19,278 bases of DNA from CAYMEK01 sp964389305 (GTDB lineage Bacteria > Spirochaetota > Spirochaetia > SZUA-6 > DRHE01), in assembly GCA_964389305.1 (NCBI GenBank), contig CAYMEK010000074.1, forward strand, positions 1 to 19,278. The letters run 5' to 3'. The position numbers and the translations under genes are program-made. Under the pieces are notes generated by a model. The model did not search any database, was not told the DNA's origin, and saw nothing but the letters and a program-made list of their open reading frames with translations. Shown one piece after another: positions 1 to 8,300 of the stretch (its first letter is position 1; each line of letters opens with the position of its first letter).

Positions 1-1
1 G

Positions 2-1564
2 GTGAAGTTCAAGAAGCTGGCCGGGGGCGGGTACTTCAAGATCATCAACAGCTCGATTCCCCCGGCCCTCAGGCGGCTGGGATAGCAGCGGGAGCAGATT
101 GAACAGATCACCGCCTACTGCGTCGGCAGCGGCAGTCTCAAGTCCGCCCCCGGGATTTCCTGGAAAAAGCTCAAGGAGAAGGGATTCAACGAGGCGACTC
201 TAAAGAGGGTCGAGGGGGCTCTGCGCAATGCTTTCTCCATTCACTCGGCCTTTACCCCCTCCGTGGTGGGAGAAGGATTTCTGCAGAAGCAGCTGGGCCT
301 GAGCAGCCGGAGCTACGGGAAGCCGGGCTTCCAGCTTCTACGGCACCTGGGCTTCAGCCCCGAAGAGATCGAGGAGGCCGAGCGCCACGCCTGCGGCACC
401 ATGACTCTGGAAGGCTCGCCCCATCTTCGACCGGAACACTACCCGGTGTTCGACACGGCCGCCACAGTGGGCAGGATCGGAAAGCGCTGCATCCCCTGGC
501 AGGCTCATATCGAGATGATGGCCGCGGTGCAGCCCTTTGTCTCGGGAGCGATCTCCAAGACCGTGAATATGCCCAATACCGCCAGCGTGGAGGATGTCAA
601 GGGCGCCTATTTCCTAGCCTGGAAGAGCATGCTCAAAGCCGTCGCCGTGTACCGGGACGGATCCAAGCTGAGCCAGCCCCTGTCCTCGCTGGCCGGATCC
701 GGGTCCAGGCTGGCCGGGCAGATTCTGGCCATTCAGAGGCGCTGCGAGTCGGATTCGCCTGAAGTGCAGGACGCACCGCAGAGGCAGGCCGGGGCAGGAA
801 GTCAGGCGCCGCCAGCCGATGGGAGGGCAGGACCGCGCGCGCCGCAGGCCGCGCAGGAGCGAGAGATGCGGACAAAGCGCCCGGCCGCAGAACAGCGCCC
901 GGCTGGACGGCGCAGCCCTCTGCCCGGCCGCCGCCAGGGCTACACCCAGAAGGCCAAGATCGGCGGGCACAGCCTGTTCCTGCGCACCGGAGAGTATCCG
1001 GACGGGAGCCTCGGGGAGATCTTCCTCGACATGCATAGGGAAGGGGCCGCCTTCCGCAGCCTCCTCAACAGCTTCGCCATCGCCGTGTCCCTCGGCCTGC
1101 AGTACGGCGTTCCCCTGGAGGAGTACGTGGATGCCTTTGTATTCACCCGCTTCGAGCCCAACGGGATCGTGCAGGGGCACGACAACATCAAGATCACCAC
1201 CTCGGTGCTGGATTTCATTTTTCGCGATCTGGCCCTGACCTACCTGAAGCGAACCGACCTGGTGCAGGTGAAGCCGGACGATCTCATCGCCACCGGCACC
1301 AACGGAGCCAGAGAGGAGGAAGGGCCCGGCGGCGACGGCGGGGCAGCGGGAGCAAAGGCGGGCGGCGCAGGAGCGCCCAGGGGCGACGGCAGAGCGCCCG
1401 AGACGGGTGAGCCGGAGCCGTTCGAGGCGACGGAGGCCAGGGATATAGCCCGTCTGCAGGGCTACGAGGGGGACCCCTGTTCGGTGTGCGGCCATCTCAC
1501 CCTGGTACGCAGCGGGACCTGTCTCAAGTGCCTGACCTGCGGTTCCACGACCGGCTGCTCGTGA
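2..1564 (+). CDS. nrdJ: Adenosylcobalamin-dependent (class II) ribonucleotide reductase, C-terminal part, with in-frame TAG
   Basis: Reduces ribonucleotides to deoxyribonucleotides using a B12 cofactor, in the cytoplasm. The frame is open from the left edge to TGA at 1562-1564, except for TAG at 83-85. On both sides of that TAG the sequence is recognisably NrdJ: before it GGGYFKIINSSIPPALRRLG, after it REQIEQI, then CGTMTLEGSPHLRPEHYPVFD, GRIGKR, QPFVSGAISKTVNMPN and YRDGSKLSQPL. A Pro/Ala/Arg-rich linker (about 690-930) leads to the C-terminal domain (GYTQKAKIGGH, GEIFLDMHREGAAFRSLLN, QYGVPLEEYVDAFVFTRFEPN) and a cysteine-rich tail (CSVCGH, then GTCLKCLTCGSTTGCS) that normally holds zinc and carries the redox-active cysteines. 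The N-terminal catalytic part lies outside the window. In family members the TAG position is usually Tyr (LGY), so one base change explains it. It is either a sequencing error or a disabled gene; the intact reading frame on both sides favours error or a very recent mutation. Confidence 0.88.
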
Positions 1565-1602
1565 GTGGGAAAGCCGGCGGGACACAGGCGGGCTGCTCGT
1601 GA
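1553..1602. repeat. 12-bp direct repeat joining two genes
   Basis: GGCTGCTCGTGA occurs at 1553-1564, where it encodes the last residues and TGA stop of nrdJ, and again at 1591-1602, where its GTG is the only plausible start codon of the next gene. The copies are 38 bases apart start to start. This may be a small local duplication. Confidence 0.6.
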
Positions 1603-2351
1603 ACGCGACGCCCGGAAAAACGTGGCCCGGCGGCGCCGGGAGCCCGCCCATCAGCGAGCCGCTGCTGCTCGCCTGGAGCAGCGGGAAGGACAGCGCCCTG
1701 GCCCTCCAGGAGATCCTGCGCTCCGGCGGCCGCGAGATCACGCTGCTAAGCACCATCACCCAGGGCTACGGCCGGGTCAGCATGCACGGCGTGCGGGAGC
1801 AGCTCTTGCGGGCTCAGGCGGAAAGCCTGGCTCTTCCACTCGATATCGTATACATACCCAGGAAATGTTCGGATCGGGAATACCGGCGGCGCATGGAAGC
1901 GGCGTTGCGGGTGCATAGGGACAAGGGCTGCCGGTCCGTGGTCTTCGGGGACATTTTTCTGTCAGGGATTCGGGAATACAGGGAAGAGAACCTGGCCGAG
2001 GTGGGCATGGAGGCGCGTTTCCCCCTCTGGGGGCGCAGCCCGGAGGAGCTCAGCCGCAGCTTTCTGGAGGCCGGCTTCCGGGCGGTGATCACCTGCGTAG
2101 ATTCGCGGGTGTTGGACCGCTCCTTCGCCGGCAGGCTCTACGATCGCTCCTTCGTGAACGAGCTGCCGGATGGGGTCGATCCCTGCGGCGAGAACGGGGA
2201 GTTCCATACCTTTGTATTCGACGGTCCCATATTCGGCACTGGCATAGGTTTTGACCGGGGGGAGACTGTGCTGAGGAACGAACGTTTTTATTTCTGTGAC
2301 CTGGTGCCGAAAGCTCAGGCGCCGAAGGCCTCCACATCGGCCAGGGAGTGA
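1599..2351 (+). CDS. Diphthine--ammonia ligase-family (Dph6/MJ0570-type) ATP-binding protein
   Basis: A member of the N-type ATP pyrophosphatase superfamily. Archaeal and eukaryotic Dph6 amidates diphthine, but bacteria lack diphthamide, so the bacterial substrate is not known. Seen here in 250 residues: the PP-loop SSGKDS at about 27-32, VSMHGVRE near 60, a GDIF segment at 117-120, FPLWGRS at 141-147, and the hallmark GENGEFHTFVFDGPIF at 197-212. The start is GTG at 1599; there is no ATG before the PP-loop, and only a weak GGCGGG precedes it. It lies 34 bases after nrdJ on the same strand, so co-transcription is possible. The last 37 bases overlap the 3' end of nifS on the opposite strand. 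The fold assignment is firm; the function is open. Confidence 0.88.
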   Translation: MNATPGKTWPGGAGSPPISEPLLLAWSSGKDSALALQEILRSGGREITLLSTITQGYGRVSMHGVREQLLRAQAESLALPLDIVYIPRKCSDREYRRRMEAALRVHRDKGCRSVVFGDIFLSGIREYREENLAEVGMEARFPLWGRSPEELSRSFLEAGFRAVITCVDSRVLDRSFAGRLYDRSFVNELPDGVDPCGENGEFHTFVFDGPIFGTGIGFDRGETVLRNERFYFCDLVPKAQAPKASTSARE

Positions 2352-3502
2352 AAGGGAGAAAGCTCCCGCAGCCTTTCCACGATGCCGGGCAGAGTCTCGA
2401 GCACGTACTCCACATCCTCTTCGCTGTTATAGACGCTCAAAGAGAAACGCACCGACCCGTGGATGCTGGTGAAGGGAACTCCCATGGCCCTCAGCACGTG
2501 GGAAGGCTGCAGGTTCCCCGAGGCGCAGGCCGAACCGGTGGAAGCGCAGATTCCCTGCTTGTCCATGGCCAGAAGCAGGGCTTCCCCCTCGATGAAGTGA
2601 ATGCCGATGTTGGTCGTGTTGGGCACCCGGTTCTCCCGGTTGCCGTTGATTTCGGTGTGTTCGATGCGGGAGAGGATGCCGTCTTCCAGCCGGTCCCGCA
2701 GCTCCCGCACCCTGGTATGTTCCTCTTCCAGCCGGCTTCCGGCCAGCTCGGCGGCTTTCCCCATGGCCACGATGGAAGCCATGTTCTCCGTGCCGCCCCT
2801 GCGGCTGCGTTCCTGATGCCCCCCGATGATGAAAGGTCTGATCTTCAATCCCCGGCGGATAAACAATCCTCCGACCCCCTTGGGAGCGTGGAACTTGTGC
2901 CCGGAAAAAGAGAGCAGGTCGACAGGCAGTTTCTGGAGATCGATCGGGACCTTGCCTACGCCCTGGACCGCGTCGGTGTGCACGAATACACCCCGCTCCT
3001 GGGCGATTTCGCAGATCTCCCGGATGGGACAGAGCACTCCGGTCTCATTGTTGGCCAGGATCGCCGAGATCAGCAGGGTATCGACCGTGATGGCCTCCCG
3101 CAGCTCCTCCAGATCCAGGCTGCCATGGCGGTCCACCCCGATCTCGGTTACCTGCAGCCCTTTGCGGCGCAGATAGGGAGCCTGGTTCTTGACGGCCGGA
3201 TGCTCGACCTTGGTGATGATGACATGTCCTTTCTCTGGGTAGGCGTCGACCAGACCGCGGATCGCGTGGTTGTCGCTTTCGGAGCCGCAGGAGGTGAAGA
3301 CCAGCTCGGTGGGATGGCAGTGCAGCAGGGCCGCCAGCCGCTCCCGGGCTTTCTCCAGGTCCTTGTGCACGGAGCCGCCGAAGCTGTACATGCTGGACGG
3401 ATTCCCGTACCTGTCTTGCAGGAAGGGCAGCATCTCCTCCAGCACCTCGGGAGCCACCGCCGTGGTGGCGTTGTTGTCCAGGTAGACGCTACGGGGCTTC
3501 AT
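2315..3502 (-). CDS. nifS: Cysteine desulfurase, NifS/IscS family
   Basis: A PLP enzyme that takes sulfur from cysteine and passes it as persulfide to the scaffold protein. 395 residues, normal for the family. Seen: LDNNATT at 8-14, GSESDNHAI at 73-81, VEHPAV at 99-104 (His101 stacks on PLP), NNETG at 151-155, HTDAVQGVGK at 175-184, SFSGHKFHAPKG with PLP lysine at about 203, RRGGTEN at 234-240, and the catalytic loop CASTGSACASG with Cys at about 326. I chose ATG at 3502 (MKPRSVYLDN) over the ATG at 3517 because it has GAGG nine bases upstream and begins where homologues do; it overlaps the end of nifU by 14 bases, implying translational coupling. The stop at 2315-2317 lies inside the 3' end of the convergent ATP-binding-enzyme gene. 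Confidence 0.95.
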   Translation of the reverse strand: MKPRSVYLDNNATTAVAPEVLEEMLPFLQDRYGNPSSMYSFGGSVHKDLEKARERLAALLHCHPTELVFTSCGSESDNHAIRGLVDAYPEKGHVIITKVEHPAVKNQAPYLRRKGLQVTEIGVDRHGSLDLEELREAITVDTLLISAILANNETGVLCPIREICEIAQERGVFVHTDAVQGVGKVPIDLQKLPVDLLSFSGHKFHAPKGVGGLFIRRGLKIRPFIIGGHQERSRRGGTENMASIVAMGKAAELAGSRLEEEHTRVRELRDRLEDGILSRIEHTEINGNRENRVPNTTNIGIHFIEGEALLLAMDKQGICASTGSACASGNLQPSHVLRAMGVPFTSIHGSVRFSLSVYNSEEDVEYVLETLPGIVERLRELSPFHSLADVEAFGA

Positions 3503-4331
3503 CTTCCACGACCTCAAGGGTGGGGTCGATCAGCTCGCGAAGCTTGTCCTGCACCAGTCCTTTCAGAGTCAGATCCGAGGCCAGGCAACCCCGACACATG
3601 CCCATCAGGCGAACCACGACCTTGTTCTGGGCCAGGTCGACAAGCTCCACATCCCCGCCGTCGCGTCTGAGCACGGGCCTCACTTCCTCTTCCAGGATCT
3701 CTTCGATCTTCTTGATTTTCTGCACCGTGGTCAACCGGCCGGCTCCGGGCGTGTGCTTGCGGCTTTCATCCCGCCACAGCTCCTCCAGAATGTCCTCGAT
3801 CCGGGGAACGCAGGCCCCGCAGCCCCCGCCGGCCTTGGTGTAGTTGGTTACCTCTTCCACGCTGTGGAGGTTGTTGGCCAGCGCCACGCGCTTGATCTTG
3901 GTATCGGTAACGCCGAAGCACTTACAGATCACCTCCCCCTCGTCCTCTTCGCGGGCCGTGATTTTGACACCCTTGAAACTGGCTATAGCCGCCTCGAGAG
4001 CTTCCTGACCCATCACCGAGCAGTGCATCTTCTCCTTGGGAAGCCCTCCCAGATAGGCGGCGATATCCTGGTTGGTGATCCTGGAAGCCTCTTCGAGGGT
4101 TTTTCCCTTGATCATCTCGGTGAGCGCGCTGGCCGCGGCGATGGCGCTGCCGCAGCCGAAGGTCTTGAACCTGGCGTCCTTGATGACCCCGCCTTCGATT
4201 TTCAGGGTGAGCCTCAGCGCGTCTCCACACACCAGGGAACCGACCTCGCCTATGGCATCCGCGTTCTCGACCTCGCCCACGTTTTGCGGACTCTGGTAGT
4301 GTTCCATTACCTTGTCACTGTAATCCCACAT
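3489..4331 (-). CDS. nifU: NifU, three-domain Fe-S cluster scaffold protein
   Basis: Scaffold on which Fe-S clusters are built with sulfur from NifS. All three classic domains are present in 280 residues. The N-terminal IscU-like domain carries Cys35 (in CGD), Cys60 (FGCGSAIA) and Cys104 (MHCSVMG). The central ferredoxin-like [2Fe-2S] domain carries CKC at 136-138 and CGAC at 171-174. The C-terminal Nfu domain (VRPVLRRDGGDVELVD) carries CRGC at 246-249. ATG at 4331 begins MWDYSDKVMEHY, typical for NifU, with AGGA upstream. It is the first gene of a nifU-nifS pair. No nitrogenase genes are in the window, so a general Fe-S assembly role is likely, as in other bacteria that use a NIF-type system without fixing nitrogen. 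Confidence 0.95.
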   Translation of the reverse strand: MWDYSDKVMEHYQSPQNVGEVENADAIGEVGSLVCGDALRLTLKIEGGVIKDARFKTFGCGSAIAAASALTEMIKGKTLEEASRITNQDIAAYLGGLPKEKMHCSVMGQEALEAAIASFKGVKITAREEDEGEVICKCFGVTDTKIKRVALANNLHSVEEVTNYTKAGGGCGACVPRIEDILEELWRDESRKHTPGAGRLTTVQKIKKIEEILEEEVRPVLRRDGGDVELVDLAQNKVVVRLMGMCRGCLASDLTLKGLVQDKLRELIDPTLEVVEDEAP

Positions 4332-4419
4332 GATCCTGTCCTAGGAAGCTTATATTTCCAGTTATAAAGTAATACCGCACAGGGGTTGTGTAAAGTGACT
4401 TGTACGCTGATCCGCGTTG

Positions 4420-4448
4420 CCGGCGCCGGGGCGGCTCCCGGCGGCCGG
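4420..4448. repeat. GC-rich inverted repeat between nifU and the CBM48-like gene
   Basis: CCGGCGCCGGG (4420-4430) can pair with CCCGGCGGCCGG (4437-4448) around the loop GCGGCT, with one bulged base. It lies just downstream of the 5201-4497 gene, where a terminator would be expected, but no T-run follows on the minus strand, so an intrinsic terminator is not supported. It could slow polymerase or help a factor-dependent terminator. Confidence 0.35.
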
Positions 4449-4496
4449 ATCCGAGAATTGCGGAGCAGGGGTGTATCTGGCTCCTTGTGCCCGGAA

Positions 4497-5201
4497 TCAG
4501 GAGGGCGGCAGGAAGAAGGTGGAGACTCGGAACCCTTCGTAGTCCCGGGCGGTTTCCGGATTGATGGGATCGAGCACCCGCTCCCCGTTTACCCGGTAGT
4601 AGTAGTAATGCCGGCCGGCCGGCAGGCGCAGGCTCAGACGGTATTCGCCGGGTCGAGTCTCGACCAGGCGGTTCCAGAAGGGATTCCAGTTATTGAAATC
4701 CCCTGCCACCGAGACCGCCCGGCCCGGCAGAGAATGAAACAGGAAGGTAACGGTCCCTTCGCTTCCGATCCGCGGGCTGACCGGGGAGGGCAGCGGCCGG
4801 TTGGCCAGAGAAAAAAGCGAGAAGCTGCGACCGAACTCATCCTGCATCTGCCGGGGATTGAAGGGATCGCTCATCCACAATCCATCCACAACGAGTCTGT
4901 ACGTGAGCGTTTCAACCTCTTTAGGTACATCGAGAAGGAGAAGAAACACGTCGTACTCGTTCCTGAAATAGGTGTGAAAGATCCGGTACTCCTCGTGAGC
5001 GAAGCGGGCCCCCACCAGGCGTACCGACCGATCGGATTGAAAGCTGAGCAGGACCTGCGTCCCGAGATACTCCGGCGGTCCGGCCTGCTGTATCCCCTTG
5101 ATGCGGATATCCAGTAGATGAGAGTCCAGGGCGAACAGGGGAATCGATGTTAGCAGCAGGAGTACGGTGACCGCCGGGAGGGCTCGTTGGTGGCTTTTCA
5201 T
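4497..5201 (-). CDS. Exported protein with two tandem E-set/CBM48-like (glycogen-binding type) domains
   Basis: 234 residues. A basic start and a hydrophobic stretch (about 8-24, ending PLFA) form a signal peptide, cut probably after Ala24. Residues about 148-232 are a clear AMPK-type/CBM48 carbohydrate-binding domain (VSVAGDFNNWNPFWNRL, then YRLSLRLPAGRHYYYYRVNG, LDPINPE). Residues about 48-132 look like a diverged copy: LVVDGLWMSDPFNPRQ matches the RVNGERVLDPINPE end of the second, but the GDFNNWNP loop is lost. No catalytic domain is present. It probably binds a glucan or serves as a periplasmic or surface module. ATG at 5201 starts MKSHQRA; the bases before it are only GC followed by A7, with no Shine-Dalgarno. 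I know no named homologue. Confidence 0.82.
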   Translation of the reverse strand: MKSHQRALPAVTVLLLLTSIPLFALDSHLLDIRIKGIQQAGPPEYLGTQVLLSFQSDRSVRLVGARFAHEEYRIFHTYFRNEYDVFLLLLDVPKEVETLTYRLVVDGLWMSDPFNPRQMQDEFGRSFSLFSLANRPLPSPVSPRIGSEGTVTFLFHSLPGRAVSVAGDFNNWNPFWNRLVETRPGEYRLSLRLPAGRHYYYYRVNGERVLDPINPETARDYEGFRVSTFFLPPS

Positions 5202-5215
5202 TTTTTTGCTATACT
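5187..5215 (+). promoter_or_regulatory. Candidate sigma70-type promoter for the FlcA-like gene
   Basis: TTGGTG (5187-5192), 17-base spacer, TATACT (5210-5215). The predicted transcript start near 5222 leaves a leader of about 170 bases before the ATG at 5394. The elements straddle the start codon of the divergent gene at 5201. The -10 is good, the -35 moderate. Confidence 0.4.
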
Positions 5216-5393
5216 TTTACACGTTTTGTCGATTGTATTTTCCCATGAATCGTTGCCGTTCGAATCGCCTTACCCGATGGTCAATCACGGCCAGCGGGTG
5301 TACACTAGTGCTTCGACATATGGAAATGCCGACTTGAGCACGAGAATCTCAACATCGGTCGCAGGAGAACCGAAATTAAAGGATAGGGAATAA

Positions 5394-8300
5394 ATGCCTA
5401 CACTGCAAGAGGTAGAACAGTTCAAAACCATACTCAACGAACTCGGGGACGAGCCGGAAGTTCTCGCCGAGCGCGGCGAGGAGATCGAGGACGTGCCCCC
5501 CCCGGAGCAAGGTCTGCCGGCCGGCTTGAGCGACCTCCTGGAAACCGAAGAGCAGGCAGGGACTCCAGGTGCTGNNNNNNNNNNNNNNNNNNNNNNNNNN
5601 NNNNNNNNNNNNNNNNNNNNNNNNNNNNNNNNNNNNNNNNNNNNNNNNNNNNNNNNNNNNNNNNNNNNNNNNNNGGAAGCCGCCGGTCCACCTGCAGGAC
5701 GGGAAGCTCCCGCCGCCGAAGAACAGATCGACCTGTCCGGCCTCGCCAGTGAGGAGGAGATCGCCGGACTGGACATCCTCGAGGGCCTGGAGTTCCCCTC
5801 CGAAGAGCAAACTCCAGGCGAGCCGGAAGCTCCCGCCGAAAAGCCAGCGGATGTGACGTTCCCGGTCGAAGAGCTCGAGACGCCGGAAGCGCCCCTGCCC
5901 GGGGAGACCGCGCCGCCGGAAGCCGCAGAACCGGCCGAAGGCGAGGAGGAGGCCTTAGAGCTGCCCGAGGAGTTCCAGCTCCCGGAAGCCGAAGAAGGGG
6001 AACAGGCGCCTGCCGGTCAGGCTTTCCCTCCGCAAGCACCGCCCCCGGAAGCTTTGGAAACAGGAGAAGAGCCTCAGGCCGCCGCGGAGGTTGACGAGTT
6101 CGCCATTCCTCCCGGACTGATCGAGCCTTCCGAGGGTGAGGATCTCGGCCTGCCCGAGGGCGAAGCGCAGGCGCCGGGTGGGGAAGGCGAGGCCGGAGAG
6201 GGCGAGTTCGAGCTTCCCGAGATGCCGGGATTCGACCTGGAGAACCTGGAGGTGGAGGGCCCGCAGCCCGGCGAGGCGGAAGCCCAGGCGGAGGAACCCG
6301 AGCCTGCCGGTGAGGAAGCCTTCGAATTTCCGGTGGAGGAAGGGCCGGCAGAGGAACCTTTCGAAATGCCTCCGGTCGAAGAAGCTGCCGGTGAGGAAGC
6401 CTTCGAGATGCCTCCTCCCGAACAAGCCCCTCCGGAGCAAGCCTTCGGCGAGGAGGCCTTCGAGCTTCCCGAGGATTTCCAGCTTCCCGCAGAAGGCTTC
6501 GAGGAAGCCGCGGTGGAGGAGCCGGCGGAAGCAGAGCCGTCCGAGGAGGAGGCGGATTTTCTCCGGGTTCTCCAGGAGGAGATCTTTCCAGGGGAGGAGG
6601 CGCCCGGCGAAGCCGAAGCGGTACAGGCCCCTGAGGAGGCGGCAGCGGCCGCAGCCCCTTCGCCGGAGACGCCGGTGGCCGAGCAAGCGCCTTCGGAGGC
6701 GGCTTTCGCGAAAGGAGAGCAGGTAGAACTGGAAGCCGAGGCCGAAGCACCTGAAGCGGCCGAAGAGTTTGCACTGGAGGAGTTCTCCCTCGAGGGTCTG
6801 GGTGAGCCCTTCGCCGTGGAAGAGCCGCAGAAGGCCGAAGAGGCTGCGCCGGCAGCGGCCGAGGAGCTCCCGGCCGAGGAGGCGGGAATCGAGGAAGAGG
6901 TTCCCGAGCAGGCGGCCGCGGCCGGCGCGGAAGAGATCACCTTCACGGAAAAGCAGTTTTCGGCCATCAGAAGGAGCCTTTCCCGCCTGCCCAGGAATTT
7001 GAAGTTAGCCATCGAGGAGCTGATCGCAGAGAGAGGACTGGCCGGGGAGGAACTGCGATCGCTGCTGGCCCTGCTCATCGAGGGGGCGGCCCCGGTCGCC
7101 ATCGCCGGCCAGGTGTCCAGATTGACGGGCAGGCGAATCGTTCTGCCGAAGAGCTTTGAACGTCTTTCGGGGATCGCCTTCGAAGAGGAGCGCCGGACCT
7201 TCGCCTACGCCTTCCGGGAGAACATCCTGCCCCTGGCGCGGGTGGTGCTGTTGAGCCTGCTGTTTCTCGGCCTTCTGGGCTTCCTAGGCTACCGCTATGT
7301 GTACAAGCCCCTGTACGCCAATCACCTCTACCGCCAGGGCTACAGACAGATCGCCAAGGAACGCTACCGGATGGCCAACGACAGCTTCGACAGGGCAACC
7401 TCGACCTGGCTGTTCAAGAGTTGGTTCTACCGCTACGCGGATGCCTTCACGGGACAGCGGCAGTACCAGCTCGCGGCGGAGAAGTACGATCAACTGCTGG
7501 ACCGGTTTCCCGCCGACCGAAGGGGGATCCTGGACTACTCGTACCTGCTCACCCACCATCTAGCCGGCTACGAGAAGGCGGACGCGCTGCTGGAGGAGCT
7601 TCTCGAAGAGAATATGAGGGACCGGGATGCGCTGCTGGCCAAGGGAGATAACTTTCTCGAATGGGCCGAGGAAGACCCGAGCCGCTACGCCGACGCCCGT
7701 TTCGCTTACGCCTCGATCATCGATTACTACGGCGAGCGCGATGAGGTGCTGCTGCGCATGATGCGCTACTTCATTCGAACCGACAAGCTCCAAGAGACGG
7801 TGACTCTAAAGGCCTACCTCGATTCGAGGAGGAAACCGGATGTCGAGCCGGAGCTGTACGCCTCGACCTACGCCGAGCTGTCCGGGTACTGGATGGACAA
7901 AAACCGCTACGACCAAGTCCAGGACATGCTGTTCAAGGCCATGGACGTCAAGCCGGATGTGCCGGCCATCCACTACCAACTGGCCCGCTACTACCGCCGC
8001 GTGAACGATCCCGGCGAGGAGGAGCTGGCCCTGGATACAGCCATCGGCCTTCTGGAGAGGATGCAGCCCCTGGACAAGAAGCACCTGGCCATGCTGATAG
8101 ACGCTCACAACCGGCGCGGAGAGACCTTCTGGCGCAGGGAGGAGTACCTCCTGGCGGAGGAGCATTTTCAGAGATCGATTGCCATGATCGAAGACGCCCA
8201 GAGGAGAAGGATCTTCGGGCCCCGGAAGGAGTTCGGCCTGGTCTACAAGAACTACGGGGATATCTACTACTATGTCAGCCACGACCTCGAGCCGGCTCTC

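Noticed and set aside
83..85. TAG read as an amino acid (recoding or pyrrolysine)
   Set aside because: TAG ends several other genes here, no pyl genes are visible, and the position is a Tyr in relatives rather than a site known for pyrrolysine.
614..1759. Open frame of 381 codons on the minus strand across nrdJ
   Set aside because: It is the complement of well-recognised NrdJ sequence and of the Dph6-like gene start; its product is Arg/Ala/Pro-rich with no motif.
5187..5393. 68-codon frame ending directly before the FlcA-like ATG
   Set aside because: It starts on GTG within the promoter region, has no ribosome site, and its composition is intergenic; it is probably chance.
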